Counted from the first letter of the stretch, positions 51,406 through 59,820 are shown. The stretch is 64,000 nucleotides of DNA from Streptomyces plumbidurans (GCF_019857225.1 NZ_JAFJSY010000051.1:1-64000); one strand, 5' to 3'. Made by a program: numbers and translations. Notes: generated from the letters alone by a model not told the origin.

Positions 51406-52443
51406 TCAGCGGGTGTCGGGGACCCGGACGGTGTGGCGGTGGTGCCATTGCAGGCGCACCCTGGTGCCGCGGTAGGCGGCCACGTCCTCGGCAGAGGTCT
51501 CGAGGTTCTGCTGGAGTGCGGTGAGCCGGCCGCCGGCGTCGAGGTCGACCAGGAAGCGGGTGGTGTCCCCCAGGTAGACGACCTCGGCGACGGTACCGGT
51601 GGCGCTGGCGTGTTCCGGTTCGTCGGACTCCGCGGACTCCTTCAGGACGCGGATCTTCTCGGGCCTGATGCTGTAGACGCCCGGGGCGCCGACGATGCGT
51701 TGGGCGGACTCGCCCTCGATGAGGTTGGAGGTGCCGACGAAGGAGGCGACGAAGGCGGTGGCGGGGCGTTCGTAGATCTCGGCGGGGGTGCCGACCTGCT
51801 GGATGCGGCCCTGGTCGAAGACGGCGATGCGGTCGCTCATCGTCAGGGCTTCCTGCTGGTCGTGGGTGACGAAGACGAAGGTGATGCCCACCTCGCGCTG
51901 GAGTTCCTTGAGTTCGACCTGCATCTGTTCGCGCAGTTTGAGGTCGAGGGCGCCGAGCGGTTCGTCGAGGAGCAGCACGCGGGGGCGGCCGACGAGGGCG
52001 CGGGCGAGGGCTACGCGTTGGCGCTGGCCGCCGGAGAGCTGGGCCGGACGGCGGGCGCCGAACCCTTCGAGGCGGACCTCGGCGAGGGCCTTGCGGGCGC
52101 GGACGAGGCGTTCGGCCTTGGGGACCTTGCGGATTTTGAGACCGTAGGCGACGTTCTGTTCGACCGTCATGTGCGGGAAGAGGGCGTAGTCCTGAAAGAC
52201 CGTGTGCACGTCGCGCTCGAAGGGCGCGAGGCCGGTCACCTCCTGTCCGGCGAGCTCGATGCGGCCGGTCGTCGGTGTCTCGAACCCGGCGATCAGGCGC
52301 AGGACCGTGGTCTTGCCGGAGCCCGAGGGCCCGAGCATCGAGAAGAACTCCCCGTCCCTGATCTCCAGGTCGACCCCGGCCACGGCGGTCGTCTCGCCGA
52401 ACGACTTCCGCAGATCCTGCAGCCGGATCGCAATTCCCTCCAT
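51406..52443 (-). CDS. ABC transporter ATP-binding protein (PotA-like)
   Basis: A protein of 345 residues. Walker A GPSGSGKTTVL, Q-loop TVFQDYALFPHMTV, signature LSGGQRQRVALARALVG, Walker B VLLLDEPLGALD and His switch VTHDQQEAL are intact. A C-terminal TOBE_2 domain (YSIRPEKIRVL) is typical of PotA/FbpC. First gene of the Pot-type operon. It diverges from a FadR-like regulator gene 103 bp away. Confidence 0.94.
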   Translation of the reverse strand: MEGIAIRLQDLRKSFGETTAVAGVDLEIRDGEFFSMLGPSGSGKTTVLRLIAGFETPTTGRIELAGQEVTGLAPFERDVHTVFQDYALFPHMTVEQNVAYGLKIRKVPKAERLVRARKALAEVRLEGFGARRPAQLSGGQRQRVALARALVGRPRVLLLDEPLGALDLKLREQMQVELKELQREVGITFVFVTHDQQEALTMSDRIAVFDQGRIQQVGTPAEIYERPATAFVASFVGTSNLIEGESAQRIVGAPGVYSIRPEKIRVLKESAESDEPEHASATGTVAEVVYLGDTTRFLVDLDAGGRLTALQQNLETSAEDVAAYRGTRVRLQWHHRHTVRVPDTR

Positions 52444-52505
52444 GCAGGGAACCTTTCTGGCGCTCTCGTACGTTGCACGGAAAGATATGAAGTCATAGTT
52501 CAAAG

Positions 52506-52534
52506 CTCAAGTCCCCCTCGAGGTAAAGCTTGAG
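52506..52534. promoter_or_regulatory. inverted repeat in the divergent ABC/GntR promoter region
   Basis: CTCAAG (52506-52511) and CTTGAG (52529-52534) are inverted copies. The longer units AAGCTCAAGTC and AAGCTTGAGTC share 9 of 11 positions. It is a candidate site for the adjacent FadR-like regulator. Confidence 0.5.
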
Positions 52535-52546
52535 TCAACGCACAAG

Positions 52547-53296
52547 GTGGTGGCCGTGAAACAGCAGCAGATCAACGGTGGCGCCCGCAGAGCCGTCTTC
52601 ACGCCGGTGGACAACCGGGCGCGCGTCGACGCGGTCGTACGCCGGATCGGCGACGCCATCGAGCTCGGCCTGCTGGCCGAAGGGGAGCAACTGCCCGGCG
52701 AGAGCGAGCTGGCCGGGCAGCTCGGCGTGTCCACCGTGACCCTGCGGGAGGCGCTGATGGCGCTGCGCCAGCAGGGCCTGGTCACCACCCGCCGGGGCCG
52801 CGGCGGCGGCTCCTTCGTCTCCTCGCCCGAGGCCCCGGGCGCCGAGCGGCTCAGGGTCCGGCTGCGCGGCTGGAGCACCGAGGAACTGCGCGACCTCGGC
52901 GACCACTGGGCCGCCCTGTCGGGTACGGCGGCCCGGCTCGCCGCCGAGCGCACGGAACCCGACGACCTCGTACAACTACGGCGTACGGCCGAGGAGTTGA
53001 CCCATGCCGCGGACACGGCGGCGCGCAGCCGGATCTACGGTCGCTTCCATGTGGAGCTGGCCGCCGCCGCGCAGTCGGCCCGGCTGACCCGCGAACAGGT
53101 CGCGCTGCAGACGGAGATCGGCGCCGTGCTCTGTCTTGTGCTCGGGGACGACGAATATCGTGAAGAGGTGGCAGACCGTCACCGGTCCGTGATCTCGGCC
53201 GTGCAGGATGGGATCCAGGAAACGGCCAGGCGACTGGCCGAGCGGTGCGTCCAGGAGTCCACGGCGCGACTCGTCGCGCTGCGCCTGACGCTCTAG
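52547..53296 (+). CDS. FadR/GntR family transcriptional regulator
   Basis: A protein of about 249 residues. The winged HTH is ESELAGQLGVSTVTLREALM followed by the wing TTRRGRGGGSFV, and the C-terminal helical FCD-like domain starts near residue 110. Three GTG codons (52547, 52550, 52556) could start it. It is divergent from the Pot-type importer and 52 bp from a Cache-domain gene in the same direction, so it likely controls uptake. Confidence 0.88.
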   Translation: MVAVKQQQINGGARRAVFTPVDNRARVDAVVRRIGDAIELGLLAEGEQLPGESELAGQLGVSTVTLREALMALRQQGLVTTRRGRGGGSFVSSPEAPGAERLRVRLRGWSTEELRDLGDHWAALSGTAARLAAERTEPDDLVQLRRTAEELTHAADTAARSRIYGRFHVELAAAAQSARLTREQVALQTEIGAVLCLVLGDDEYREEVADRHRSVISAVQDGIQETARRLAERCVQESTARLVALRLTL

Positions 53297-53348
53297 GCGC
53301 GGGCCCTGCGCCGCACCGTGCCCGGTCCCCGTCCGTTGGAGGGCACGG

Positions 53349-54116
53349 ATGAGCCTCGCGACGGCAGCCGCCGGCACGGCACCGGAGAAGTCGGTCACGG
53401 CAGGCGTGCGCTCCGCTCTGGAGAGCGTGTTCGACGCCGTGGCCGCCACCCGCGCGGACACCGCGCAACTGCTGGCCCGGGTGGCCGAAGAGGGCCGACG
53501 TCCCGCGACCGTGGACCTCGCCGCCCTGCGACCGGGACTCCATCTGCGCCTGGGCCGCCATGAGTTGGTCTCCGGCGTCGGCTTCGTCGCCGCGCCGGGT
53601 CTCCTCTCCGACGTACCCGCCTGGCTGGAGTGGTGGCAGAGCGACGCGGACGGCGGCGTACGACCGCTGCTGCTCGACCTCGACCCCGCGCAGTCGGCGT
53701 ACGCGGACTACACGCACTGGGACTGGTTCGCCCTGCCCCGCGACACCGGCGAGCGCGCGGTGGCCGGGCCGTACGTCGACTACCTCTGCTCCGACGAGTA
53801 CAGCCTCACCCTGTCCGCGCCCGTGCAGATGGAGGGCCGGTTCGCCGGGGTGGCCGCCGCGGACGTGTATCTACGTCACTTCGAGGCGGCCGTGCTGCCG
53901 ATGCTGCGCGGGCTGCCGGGACCGGCCCACCTGGTGAACGCGCGCGGCCGGGTGACGGCGTCCGCCGACCCCGCCCATCTCGCCGGATCCCTCACCAAGG
54001 GGCCCGACTTCGCGGCCGTACTGGAGCGGGCGCGGCCCGTACGCTTCCGCGGACTGCGGCTGGTCCCGTGCCCGGACGTCCCGCTCGTCCTGGTGATCTC
54101 GCTCGCGCAGAGCTGA
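53349..54116 (+). CDS. Cache-domain protein, no membrane segment
   Basis: A protein of 255 residues. It shows the small-molecule-sensing Cache pattern with HWDWFALPRDTGERAVAGPYVDY and LTLSAPVQMEGRFAGVAAADV (key motif GPYVDYLCSDEYSLTLSAPV). Cache domains usually face outside, but this protein has neither signal peptide nor membrane helix, so it senses in the cytoplasm. GGAGG precedes the ATG. I recall the same pairing with a GntR gene and a polyamine-type importer in other Streptomyces. It may modulate the regulator or transporter. Confidence 0.8.
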   Translation: MSLATAAAGTAPEKSVTAGVRSALESVFDAVAATRADTAQLLARVAEEGRRPATVDLAALRPGLHLRLGRHELVSGVGFVAAPGLLSDVPAWLEWWQSDADGGVRPLLLDLDPAQSAYADYTHWDWFALPRDTGERAVAGPYVDYLCSDEYSLTLSAPVQMEGRFAGVAAADVYLRHFEAAVLPMLRGLPGPAHLVNARGRVTASADPAHLAGSLTKGPDFAAVLERARPVRFRGLRLVPCPDVPLVLVISLAQS

Positions 54117-54128
54117 GCGGGCAGTTTT

Positions 54129-54163
<35 letters not shown>

Positions 54164-54165
<2 letters not shown>

Positions 54166-54826
54166 AGGCTCCGGTGGCCGGCACCACCGTCAGATGCGCC
54201 TCCGTGCGCCGCGCCCTGCGGACCCGGGGCCGCTCGCGGCGGGCCTCCCGCAGGACCAGGGTGAGCCGGGTGTACCCCAACTCCCGCAGCGTGCCCGGCG
54301 TTTCGTCCACCACGCGGCAGTCGGTGGCGCCCCACCGCGGGTCGGGGTGCGTCAGGGGGCGTACGGCGCCGTCGTGCACCACGGCCTGCTCACCCACCGC
54401 GCGGATCCAGTGCGGCAGGCCCTGGCGGTAGGCGGCCTCCATGATCGGGTCCTGGGCGATGTCACGGCGGATGGACTGCAGTCCGTGGTCGTGGGCGTAG
54501 CGCTCGACGGCTGCCGAGAAGTGCGCCAGCATCGGCAGACACCAGCTCGACTCGTGCTCGCCGAGGACCGTGGCCGCGTCGGGGTGGAACAGCACGAACC
54601 TGAGGAAGTTGTCGTTCGGCATGGCCGTGGGATGCTGTCCCATTTCACGGAAAAGTGACGCGAAAGCACTGTTGGCCAGGACGACGTCCCAGCGGTGGTC
54701 CAGGACCACGGACGGAAAGGGGACGGCCTCCAGGAGGACCGCGTAATCCTCCAGATACGCCTGGACGTCGAGACTCTCGGGGACGGGCCGCGGTGCCGAC
54801 CGCTGCCCACCTGCCTGATATGCCAT
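54164..54826 (-). CDS. MmyB-like ligand-binding (PAS-type) protein without HTH
   Basis: A protein of 220 residues. It matches the MmyB regulator sensing domain (PFPSVVLDHRWDVVLANSAF, then DNFLRFVLFHPDAATVLG and LTLVLREARRERPRV-like end). In most Streptomyces MmyB regulators this domain follows an N-terminal XRE helix-turn-helix, which is missing here. Divergent from an XRE gene; whether the two cooperate is unknown. A weak ribosome-binding site is seen for ATG 54826. Confidence 0.8.
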
Positions 54827-54940
54827 CGGGAGGTCACCCCTCTTGCCTCTGCGGCCTTCACGCGGCGCCTTGATCCTGGGGCCCGGACTCAACTCGTGTC
54901 AACTATCGTGGCATTTCGTGCCCGATCACGGCCGAAACTG

Positions 54941-54954
54941 GCCACAGTTGTGGC
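54941..54954. promoter_or_regulatory. palindrome between mmyB-like and XRE genes
   Basis: GCCACA-GT-TGTGGC is a perfect palindrome about 100 bp from either gene, with related CGTGGCATT and CGTGCC nearby. It is a candidate operator for the XRE protein. Confidence 0.45.
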
Positions 54955-55049
54955 GACACCTGGATGAGAGTTCGAACTACCCGGTAATCTCCGTCGAGTT
55001 CGCGGCGACCGCTTGTGAGAAGCCTGTGAGATACGTAGGAGATCTGCCG

Positions 55050-55703
55050 GTGACGGAAGGCCTCGGGGGTCCGGGCACCACGGCGGCGAGCGCTGCGCTG
55101 CCGGCCGTCGTCGCTCGCGTCACCGCGCTCGCCGACCGGCTCGCGGTGTCCCACACGGAGGTCTTCGACACCGCCCGGCTGTCCGCCGCCTCGGGAGTCC
55201 CCGAACCCGTGGTCAAGGCCCTGCTGAACGGCTGTCCGGCGGGCGAACCCGATGTGCAGGCGCGGTTTCTGCAGCGCCTGGACCTGCTGCGCCGCACCCG
55301 GCTCAAGCCCAACGGGCGCAGGTACACCCAGCAGGAGATCGCCGACGGCGCGGGCATGTCCCGCCAGCAGGCGGGCGCGCTCATCAACGGCGACCGGCGC
55401 CCCACCATGGAGCACTGCGACGCCATCCAGCGTTTCTTCAGGGTGCACGCCGGATTCCTCACGGCCGAGGACCCCGAGGCCCTCACGGGCGCCCTGCAGA
55501 GCACCGAGCAGGAACTCCTGCACAAGCTCGCCGAGCGGGAGGAGGCCGCTGCCGCCGAGGACCCGTTGGAGCGGCTGCTGCAGGACCACGGGGTCCGCGG
55601 GATCGCCTGGCGGGCCGCGCAGTTGCCCACCGACCAGCACCGCGACAAGGTGGCGGAGTGGCTGGACATGCTCCTGGAGAGCGTCAAGCGGCCCGAGTCG
55701 TGA
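55050..55703 (+). CDS. XRE-type HTH regulator
   Basis: A protein of 217 residues from the GTG at 55050, with AGGA nine bases upstream. The HTH is in the middle: RYTQQEIADGAGMSRQQAGALINGDRRPT (key part QQEIADGAGMSRQQAGALI). Its own N-terminal part and a C-terminal helical region flank it. Its stop overlaps the start of the metallopeptidase gene (GTGA). An XRE regulator linked to an ImmA/IrrE-type peptidase recalls the ImmR/ImmA pairs in which the peptidase cleaves the regulator. Confidence 0.87.
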   Translation: MTEGLGGPGTTAASAALPAVVARVTALADRLAVSHTEVFDTARLSAASGVPEPVVKALLNGCPAGEPDVQARFLQRLDLLRRTRLKPNGRRYTQQEIADGAGMSRQQAGALINGDRRPTMEHCDAIQRFFRVHAGFLTAEDPEALTGALQSTEQELLHKLAEREEAAAAEDPLERLLQDHGVRGIAWRAAQLPTDQHRDKVAEWLDMLLESVKRPES

Positions 55704-56260
55704 GCCTGGGGAGAGCTGTGGGCATCGCAAAGGAAATGCGCCGTCTGTGCGGGGAGTTGCTCGGAGAGCTCACGCTGGCCGCGCCCGCGCGACCCGATGA
55801 CCTCTACGGCGCACTGTGCGAGTCGATGAGCAGACGCCGCGGCCGGCCGGTCCACTTCCGCACCGTCGCCTTCCCGACCGGGACGGCGAGCGGGCTGTGG
55901 CTGGACATGAGCGACCAGGACCTCGTGGTGATCGAGGAACGGACCGCGCCGGAGCACCAGTTGGTGATCCTCGGCCATGAGCTGTGGCACATGAAGGCCG
56001 GTCACCGCGGCCATCACGTCGAGGGCACGAAGGTGGCGGCCCGGCTGATGAGCGACGACGCCGACCTGCGCGCCACGGTCCGCAGGGTGGCCGCCCGCAG
56101 CCGCTTCGACCTCGCCGAGGAGCAGGAGGCCGAGAGCTTCGGCCTGCTGCTGGCCAGCAAGTGCCGTACATGGCTGGCCGGTCCGGGACACCGGGCGCCG
56201 GTGCAGCGGGATCATCTGGCGGGGCGGATCGGGGCTTCGTTGGGGTATTTGGGGTCGTAG
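55700..56260 (+). CDS. ImmA/IrrE-type metallopeptidase-like protein
   Basis: A protein of 186 residues. The zinc motif HELWH (residues 93-97) sits in ILGHELWHMKAGHRGHH, and an acidic residue about 40 residues on (AEEQEAESFGLLLASKCR) can be the third ligand, in the E(A)xxF pattern of ImmA/IrrE peptidases. GTG 55700 overlaps the XRE stop; GTG 55718 with GGGGAGA upstream is an alternative. Directly after the stop lies the 34-bp palindrome array. Confidence 0.85.
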   Translation: MSLGRAVGIAKEMRRLCGELLGELTLAAPARPDDLYGALCESMSRRRGRPVHFRTVAFPTGTASGLWLDMSDQDLVVIEERTAPEHQLVILGHELWHMKAGHRGHHVEGTKVAARLMSDDADLRATVRRVAARSRFDLAEEQEAESFGLLLASKCRTWLAGPGHRAPVQRDHLAGRIGASLGYLGS

Positions 56261-56415
56261 GGGCGGCCTGCCACTGGGCGACCGTGCTGGTGGTATGTCA
56301 CATACCACTGGGCGATGGGGTCGATGGCATGTGACATACCACTGAGCCACGGGGCCGATGGGATGTGACATGGCACCGAGCAACCGCGCCGACGGTATGT
56401 GACATACCACTGCCC
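56246..56415. repeat. array of 34-bp units, each centred on a GGTATGTSACATACC palindrome
   Basis: Four units have palindrome centres at 56299, 56333, 56367 and 56401, exactly 34 bp apart. Cores: GGTATGTCACATACC, GGCATGTGACATACC, GGGATGTGACATGGC, GGTATGTGACATACC. Flanks are also related (GATGGGGTCGATGG, CACGGGGCCGATGG). A degenerate fifth unit precedes them: CCACTGGGCG at 56271 and again at 56305. The array fills the gap between the peptidase gene and a small gene. Cores equal those at 48370 and 49243. Confidence 0.9.
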
Positions 56416-56528
56416 CCACCAACCCCCTGACCAGCCCAGAAGCCCCATTGTCAGTGCCACCGGGCAAGCTGGACCTGCGCCCCTTCCTGCGGGCGTGGAC
56501 CGATGACGCCGACAGGGGAGAGCCGACG

Positions 56529-56756
56529 ATGCCCACTGCCGTCCTGACCGATCGTGAGCGCACCGCCGTTCAGGCCTATCTGCGCCTGTTGCACACGGTA
56601 CGAGCCGCCTTCGACGGTCCCCCCGGCGATCCGCGACCACCCGTCGTGCCGCCCTCCGTGATCCAGGAGGCGGAACAGGCGCTGGCGGCCGCGGGGCTGA
56701 CGGGGAACGAGGAGGAGTTCTTCCGGCTGCTGCAGACCTGGTGCCCTGAGCCGTGA
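56529..56756 (+). CDS. small protein of unknown function
   Basis: A protein of 75 residues starting at ATG 56529, with GGGGAGAG seven bases upstream. It is mostly helical by composition (DRERTAVQAYLRLLHTVRAA, VIQEAEQALAAAGLTGNEEE), with no signal or membrane segment and no family I recognise. It begins about 115 bp after the palindrome array. Convergent with the phosphopantetheinyl transferase gene. Confidence 0.65.
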   Translation: MPTAVLTDRERTAVQAYLRLLHTVRAAFDGPPGDPRPPVVPPSVIQEAEQALAAAGLTGNEEEFFRLLQTWCPEP

Positions 56757-56774
56757 CGAGGGCCGGGCGGGGGT

Positions 56775-57464
56775 TCAGAGGGTGTGCGGGACCGTGACCG
56801 CGCTCGCCACCAGCCCCCGCTGCACCGTCCACCGGCCCTCGAAGCGGCCGAGCCGTCGGCCGCCGACCAGTGGGCCGGGGACGAGGAGTTCGGCCCGGAA
56901 GCCGCCGTGCAGCGGCGCACCGGGACCGGGGTCCAGGGACATCTCGATGTCGGCCTCGGTGAACTCCAGCCATTGCCGGGTGAGGGGGAACCACGCCTTG
57001 TAGACGGACTCCTTGGCGCTGAACAGCAGCCGGTCCCAGTGGACCTCGGGGTGCTGCCCGGCGAGGAGGCGCAGCCGCGCCGCTTCGGCGGGCAGCGACA
57101 CGGCGTCGAGGACGCCGTCGGGGAGCTCCTGATGGGGTTCGGCGTCGATGCCGAGGGAGGCCAGGTCGGCGGCGCGGACCAGGGCGGCGGCGCAGTAGCC
57201 GTCGCAGTGCGTCATGGTGCCGGCCAGCCCGGCCGGCCAGATGGGGGCTCCTCGCTCGCCGGGCAGGACGGGCTGCGGCGGCACGCCGAGCTTGTCCATC
57301 GCGCGGCGCGCACAGGCGCGTACGAGGGCGAACTCGCGGCGGCGCTTGGGCACGGCCTGCGCCACCACCGCGGCCTCCTCGGGGTAAAGCGGCGCGGGTT
57401 CGCTCCCGTCGTCGCCGAACACCTCCACGGCCACCACCTCGTCCGGCAGCAGCTCCTCGATCAC
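56775..57464 (-). CDS. 4'-phosphopantetheinyl transferase (EntD/Sfp type)
   Basis: A protein of 229 residues. The PPTase motifs are present: APIWPAGLAGTMTHCDGYCA, LGIDAEPH (metal-binding Asp and Glu) and LFSAKESVYKAWF. It loads the phosphopantetheine arm onto carrier proteins of polyketide, peptide or siderophore synthases. No such synthase is in the window, so it may serve several clusters. GTG 57464 overlaps the metallophosphoesterase stop (GTGA). Confidence 0.94.
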   Translation of the reverse strand: MIEELLPDEVVAVEVFGDDGSEPAPLYPEEAAVVAQAVPKRRREFALVRACARRAMDKLGVPPQPVLPGERGAPIWPAGLAGTMTHCDGYCAAALVRAADLASLGIDAEPHQELPDGVLDAVSLPAEAARLRLLAGQHPEVHWDRLLFSAKESVYKAWFPLTRQWLEFTEADIEMSLDPGPGAPLHGGFRAELLVPGPLVGGRRLGRFEGRWTVQRGLVASAVTVPHTL

Positions 57465-58321
57465 CCGACGCCCACCTCCTCCGGCAGCACCCGGCGCAGT
57501 CTCCCCGGCGGCTGCGGCCGCTTGCGCCATTCGCGGGGGTAGCCGACGGACACCTCCTCGAAGCGGACGCCGTCGTGGAAGGTGGTCCGCGGGATGTGCA
57601 GATGCCCGTAGACCATGGTCGCCACGCGGAAGCGGCGGTGCCAGTCGGCGGTGAGTTCCGTGCCGCACCACATGGCGAACTCGGGGTGCCACAGGACGTC
57701 ACAGGGGTGGCGGTCGAGGGGGTAGTGGTTGACGAGGACGGTGGGCAGGTCCTCGGGCAGTGCGGCGAGTCGGCGTTCGGTCTCGGCGACCCGGGCCCGG
57801 CACCAGGCCTCGCGGCTCGGGTAGGGGTCGGGGTGGAGCAGGTACTCGTCGGTGCACACGATGCCGGTTCCGTGCGCGTACCGAAGCCCCTGCGCCTTGG
57901 TGGTGCAGCCGGCCGGCAGGAACGAGTAGTCGTAGAGGAGGAAGAGCGGTGCGACGGCGACGGGGCCGTGCGGGCCCTGCCAGATCGGGTAGGGGTCCTC
58001 GGGGGTGGTGACGCCGAGTTCGCGGCACATCTCGACGAGGTGGTCGTAGCGGGCGGCGCCGCGCAGGGTGACGGGGTCCTTGGGATGGGTCCACAGCTCG
58101 TGGTTGCCGGGCGTCCAGACGACCTTGGCGAAGCGGCTCGCGAGGGTCTTCAGCGCCAAGCGGATGTCGGACACGGTCTCCGAGACGTCGCCGGCGACCA
58201 GCAGCCAGTCCTCGTCCGATTCCGGCCGCATCGCCTCGACGAGGGCGCGGTTCTCTGCGTATCCGATGTGCAGATCGCTGATGGCCAGCAGTTGTCCGGC
58301 ACCACCGGCCGTCGACGTCAC
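57461..58321 (-). CDS. calcineurin-like metallophosphoesterase
   Basis: A protein of 286 residues from GTG 58321, with GGAGGGGG upstream. The metal-binding motifs are in order: SDLHIGY, VAGDVSE, WTPGNHELW, LVNHYPL and YGHLHIPR. The fold hydrolyses phosphoesters. Translational coupling to the PPTase gene suggests a linked task, such as recycling 3',5'-ADP or CoA fragments, which is a guess. I recall the same gene pair in other Streptomyces. Confidence 0.93.
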   Translation of the reverse strand: MTSTAGGAGQLLAISDLHIGYAENRALVEAMRPESDEDWLLVAGDVSETVSDIRLALKTLASRFAKVVWTPGNHELWTHPKDPVTLRGAARYDHLVEMCRELGVTTPEDPYPIWQGPHGPVAVAPLFLLYDYSFLPAGCTTKAQGLRYAHGTGIVCTDEYLLHPDPYPSREAWCRARVAETERRLAALPEDLPTVLVNHYPLDRHPCDVLWHPEFAMWCGTELTADWHRRFRVATMVYGHLHIPRTTFHDGVRFEEVSVGYPREWRKRPQPPGRLRRVLPEEVGVG

Positions 58322-58627
58322 CTCTCGCCCCCTCCGTGCAACCCGGTGCACTCACGAACGGCACCACGAGAACACACCACGCCGCTTTCCGACAAGGCGG
58401 CTCTGCGGGCCTGGCTGGGGTGTGGGGCAGCAACGGTGATCGGCGTACGGGGCGGGTGGGAACTCGTAATACGGACGTTGCACGCGTGACGCCCGGGAGG
58501 CCGTATGATCGCCCCGACACCAACGCCTCGGATTCCCTTCAGACAGGGGCGGTTCGGTGACCCTCCATTTTCCCTGCCCGGGTGCGGGCCGCTCGGCCCT
58601 GCCCGCAAACCGTGAAAGGCGGCCTGC
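58322..58627. promoter_or_regulatory. 306-bp intergenic region with divergent promoters
   Basis: No gene is seen. TATGAT at 58504-58509 is a good -10 hexamer for the ATP-grasp gene, with TTGCAC 20 bases upstream as a weak -35. The rest should contain the promoter for the metallophosphoesterase-PPTase pair. Confidence 0.45.
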
Positions 58628-59782
58628 ATGGTCTACCGCGTACGCGTCTGGCTCAACCGCACGTACGCGGAGAACGTGTTCTTCATGGATCAGCTGCGCA
58701 GAAATCCGAGCGATCGGGCCGTGGAGATCCATGCGACGCACGGGGACGTGGACTCCCCCGTGCTGGCCGCCGCCGACACCGCCGAGCTGGAGCCGGAGGG
58801 TCTGTCCCCGGCCGCGTACGTGGAGTTCGCGCTCGACCAGTGCCAGCGGCGCGGCATCGACGTGTTCGTGCCCCGGCTGCACCAGTCGGCGATCGTGGCG
58901 CACCGCGCGGAGTTCGAGGCCGTGGGCACGGCGCTGCTCGCGCCGCCGCCGGAGGCCGTGGCCGTCTTCGAGGACAAGGTCATCGCCTACGAGGCCGTAC
59001 AGGCGATCGGGGGGCCCGTGCCGCCCTGGTGGCGGGTCAGGTCGGCGGATGAACTCGTGGCCGCCGTCGAGGAGTTGGAGGCGGACGGGCACACGGCGTG
59101 CTTCAAGCCGGCGTCCGGCGCGGGCGGTGTGGGCTTCCGGGTGATCACGCGTTCGCCCTTCTCGATGGCGCAGTTGAGCGGCTTTCCGACGCCGTATGTT
59201 CCGCTGGATCTGGTGGTGTCGGCGTTGCAGCAGGCGGACGAGCCGGTCGACTGGCTGGTGATGCCGCGTCTGGGGCAGCCGGAGGTGTCGGTGGACTGTC
59301 TCACCGGCCCGGACAACCGGATCCGGCTGGCGGTCGGCCGCACCAAGGACGGCCGGCGGCGCGGGTTCACGCTGCACGAGCAGTGGCTGGAGCCTGCGCG
59401 GCGGATCGCGGAGGGCTTCGGGCTGCATTACCTGACGAACATTCAGTTCCGGATGTTCGGCGACCGCCCGGTCCTGATGGATGTCAACACCCGGCCTGCG
59501 GGCGGGCTGCACCAGCTGTCCCTGTGCGGCGTCAACGCCCCTTGGGCGGCTGTGCAGTTGGCGCTCGGCGAGGACCCGGGCGAGATCACCCCGCCGTTCC
59601 TGGGCCAGGACTACACCGTGGTGTCGGGACTGCGGCCGCTGCGTCCGGCGACGCTTCCGCAGCAGCGCGCCCAGGAGTCGGAGCCCCTGCTGCTGGCCGT
59701 GCCCGCCCAGACGGCGGAACCGGCCGAGCCCGACCGGGCCACCGCCCCCGGTTCCGGCGCCCGGGCCACCACACCGGCCTGA
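58628..59782 (+). CDS. ATP-grasp domain protein
   Basis: A protein of 384 residues. An N-terminal Rossmann-like preATP-grasp region is followed by the ATP-grasp fold: FEDKVIAYEAVQAIGGPVPP, FKPASGAGGVGFRVI (phosphate loop) and VLMDVNTRPAGGLHQLSLCG (metal ligands). Such enzymes join a carboxylate to an amine or thiol using ATP. The substrate is unknown, and no biosynthetic partner is adjacent. A Pro/Ala-rich tail of about 30 residues ends it. AAAGGCGG precedes the ATG. Confidence 0.88.
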   Translation: MVYRVRVWLNRTYAENVFFMDQLRRNPSDRAVEIHATHGDVDSPVLAAADTAELEPEGLSPAAYVEFALDQCQRRGIDVFVPRLHQSAIVAHRAEFEAVGTALLAPPPEAVAVFEDKVIAYEAVQAIGGPVPPWWRVRSADELVAAVEELEADGHTACFKPASGAGGVGFRVITRSPFSMAQLSGFPTPYVPLDLVVSALQQADEPVDWLVMPRLGQPEVSVDCLTGPDNRIRLAVGRTKDGRRRGFTLHEQWLEPARRIAEGFGLHYLTNIQFRMFGDRPVLMDVNTRPAGGLHQLSLCGVNAPWAAVQLALGEDPGEITPPFLGQDYTVVSGLRPLRPATLPQQRAQESEPLLLAVPAQTAEPAEPDRATAPGSGARATTPA

Positions 59783-59820
59783 GACCGAGCGACCCGGAAA
59801 CCGACCACCCCTGAGCCCCA

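Noticed and set aside
56246..56415. CRISPR array in the 34-bp repeat region
   Set aside because: Units are contiguous with no unique spacers, the conserved part is a 15-17-bp palindrome, and there are no cas genes nearby.
55000..56563. Long minus-strand frame across the XRE/peptidase genes and palindrome array
   Set aside because: Its repeated AQWYVT-like peptides are only the translation of the palindromic DNA units. No start site and no homology; the plus strand carries the real genes.
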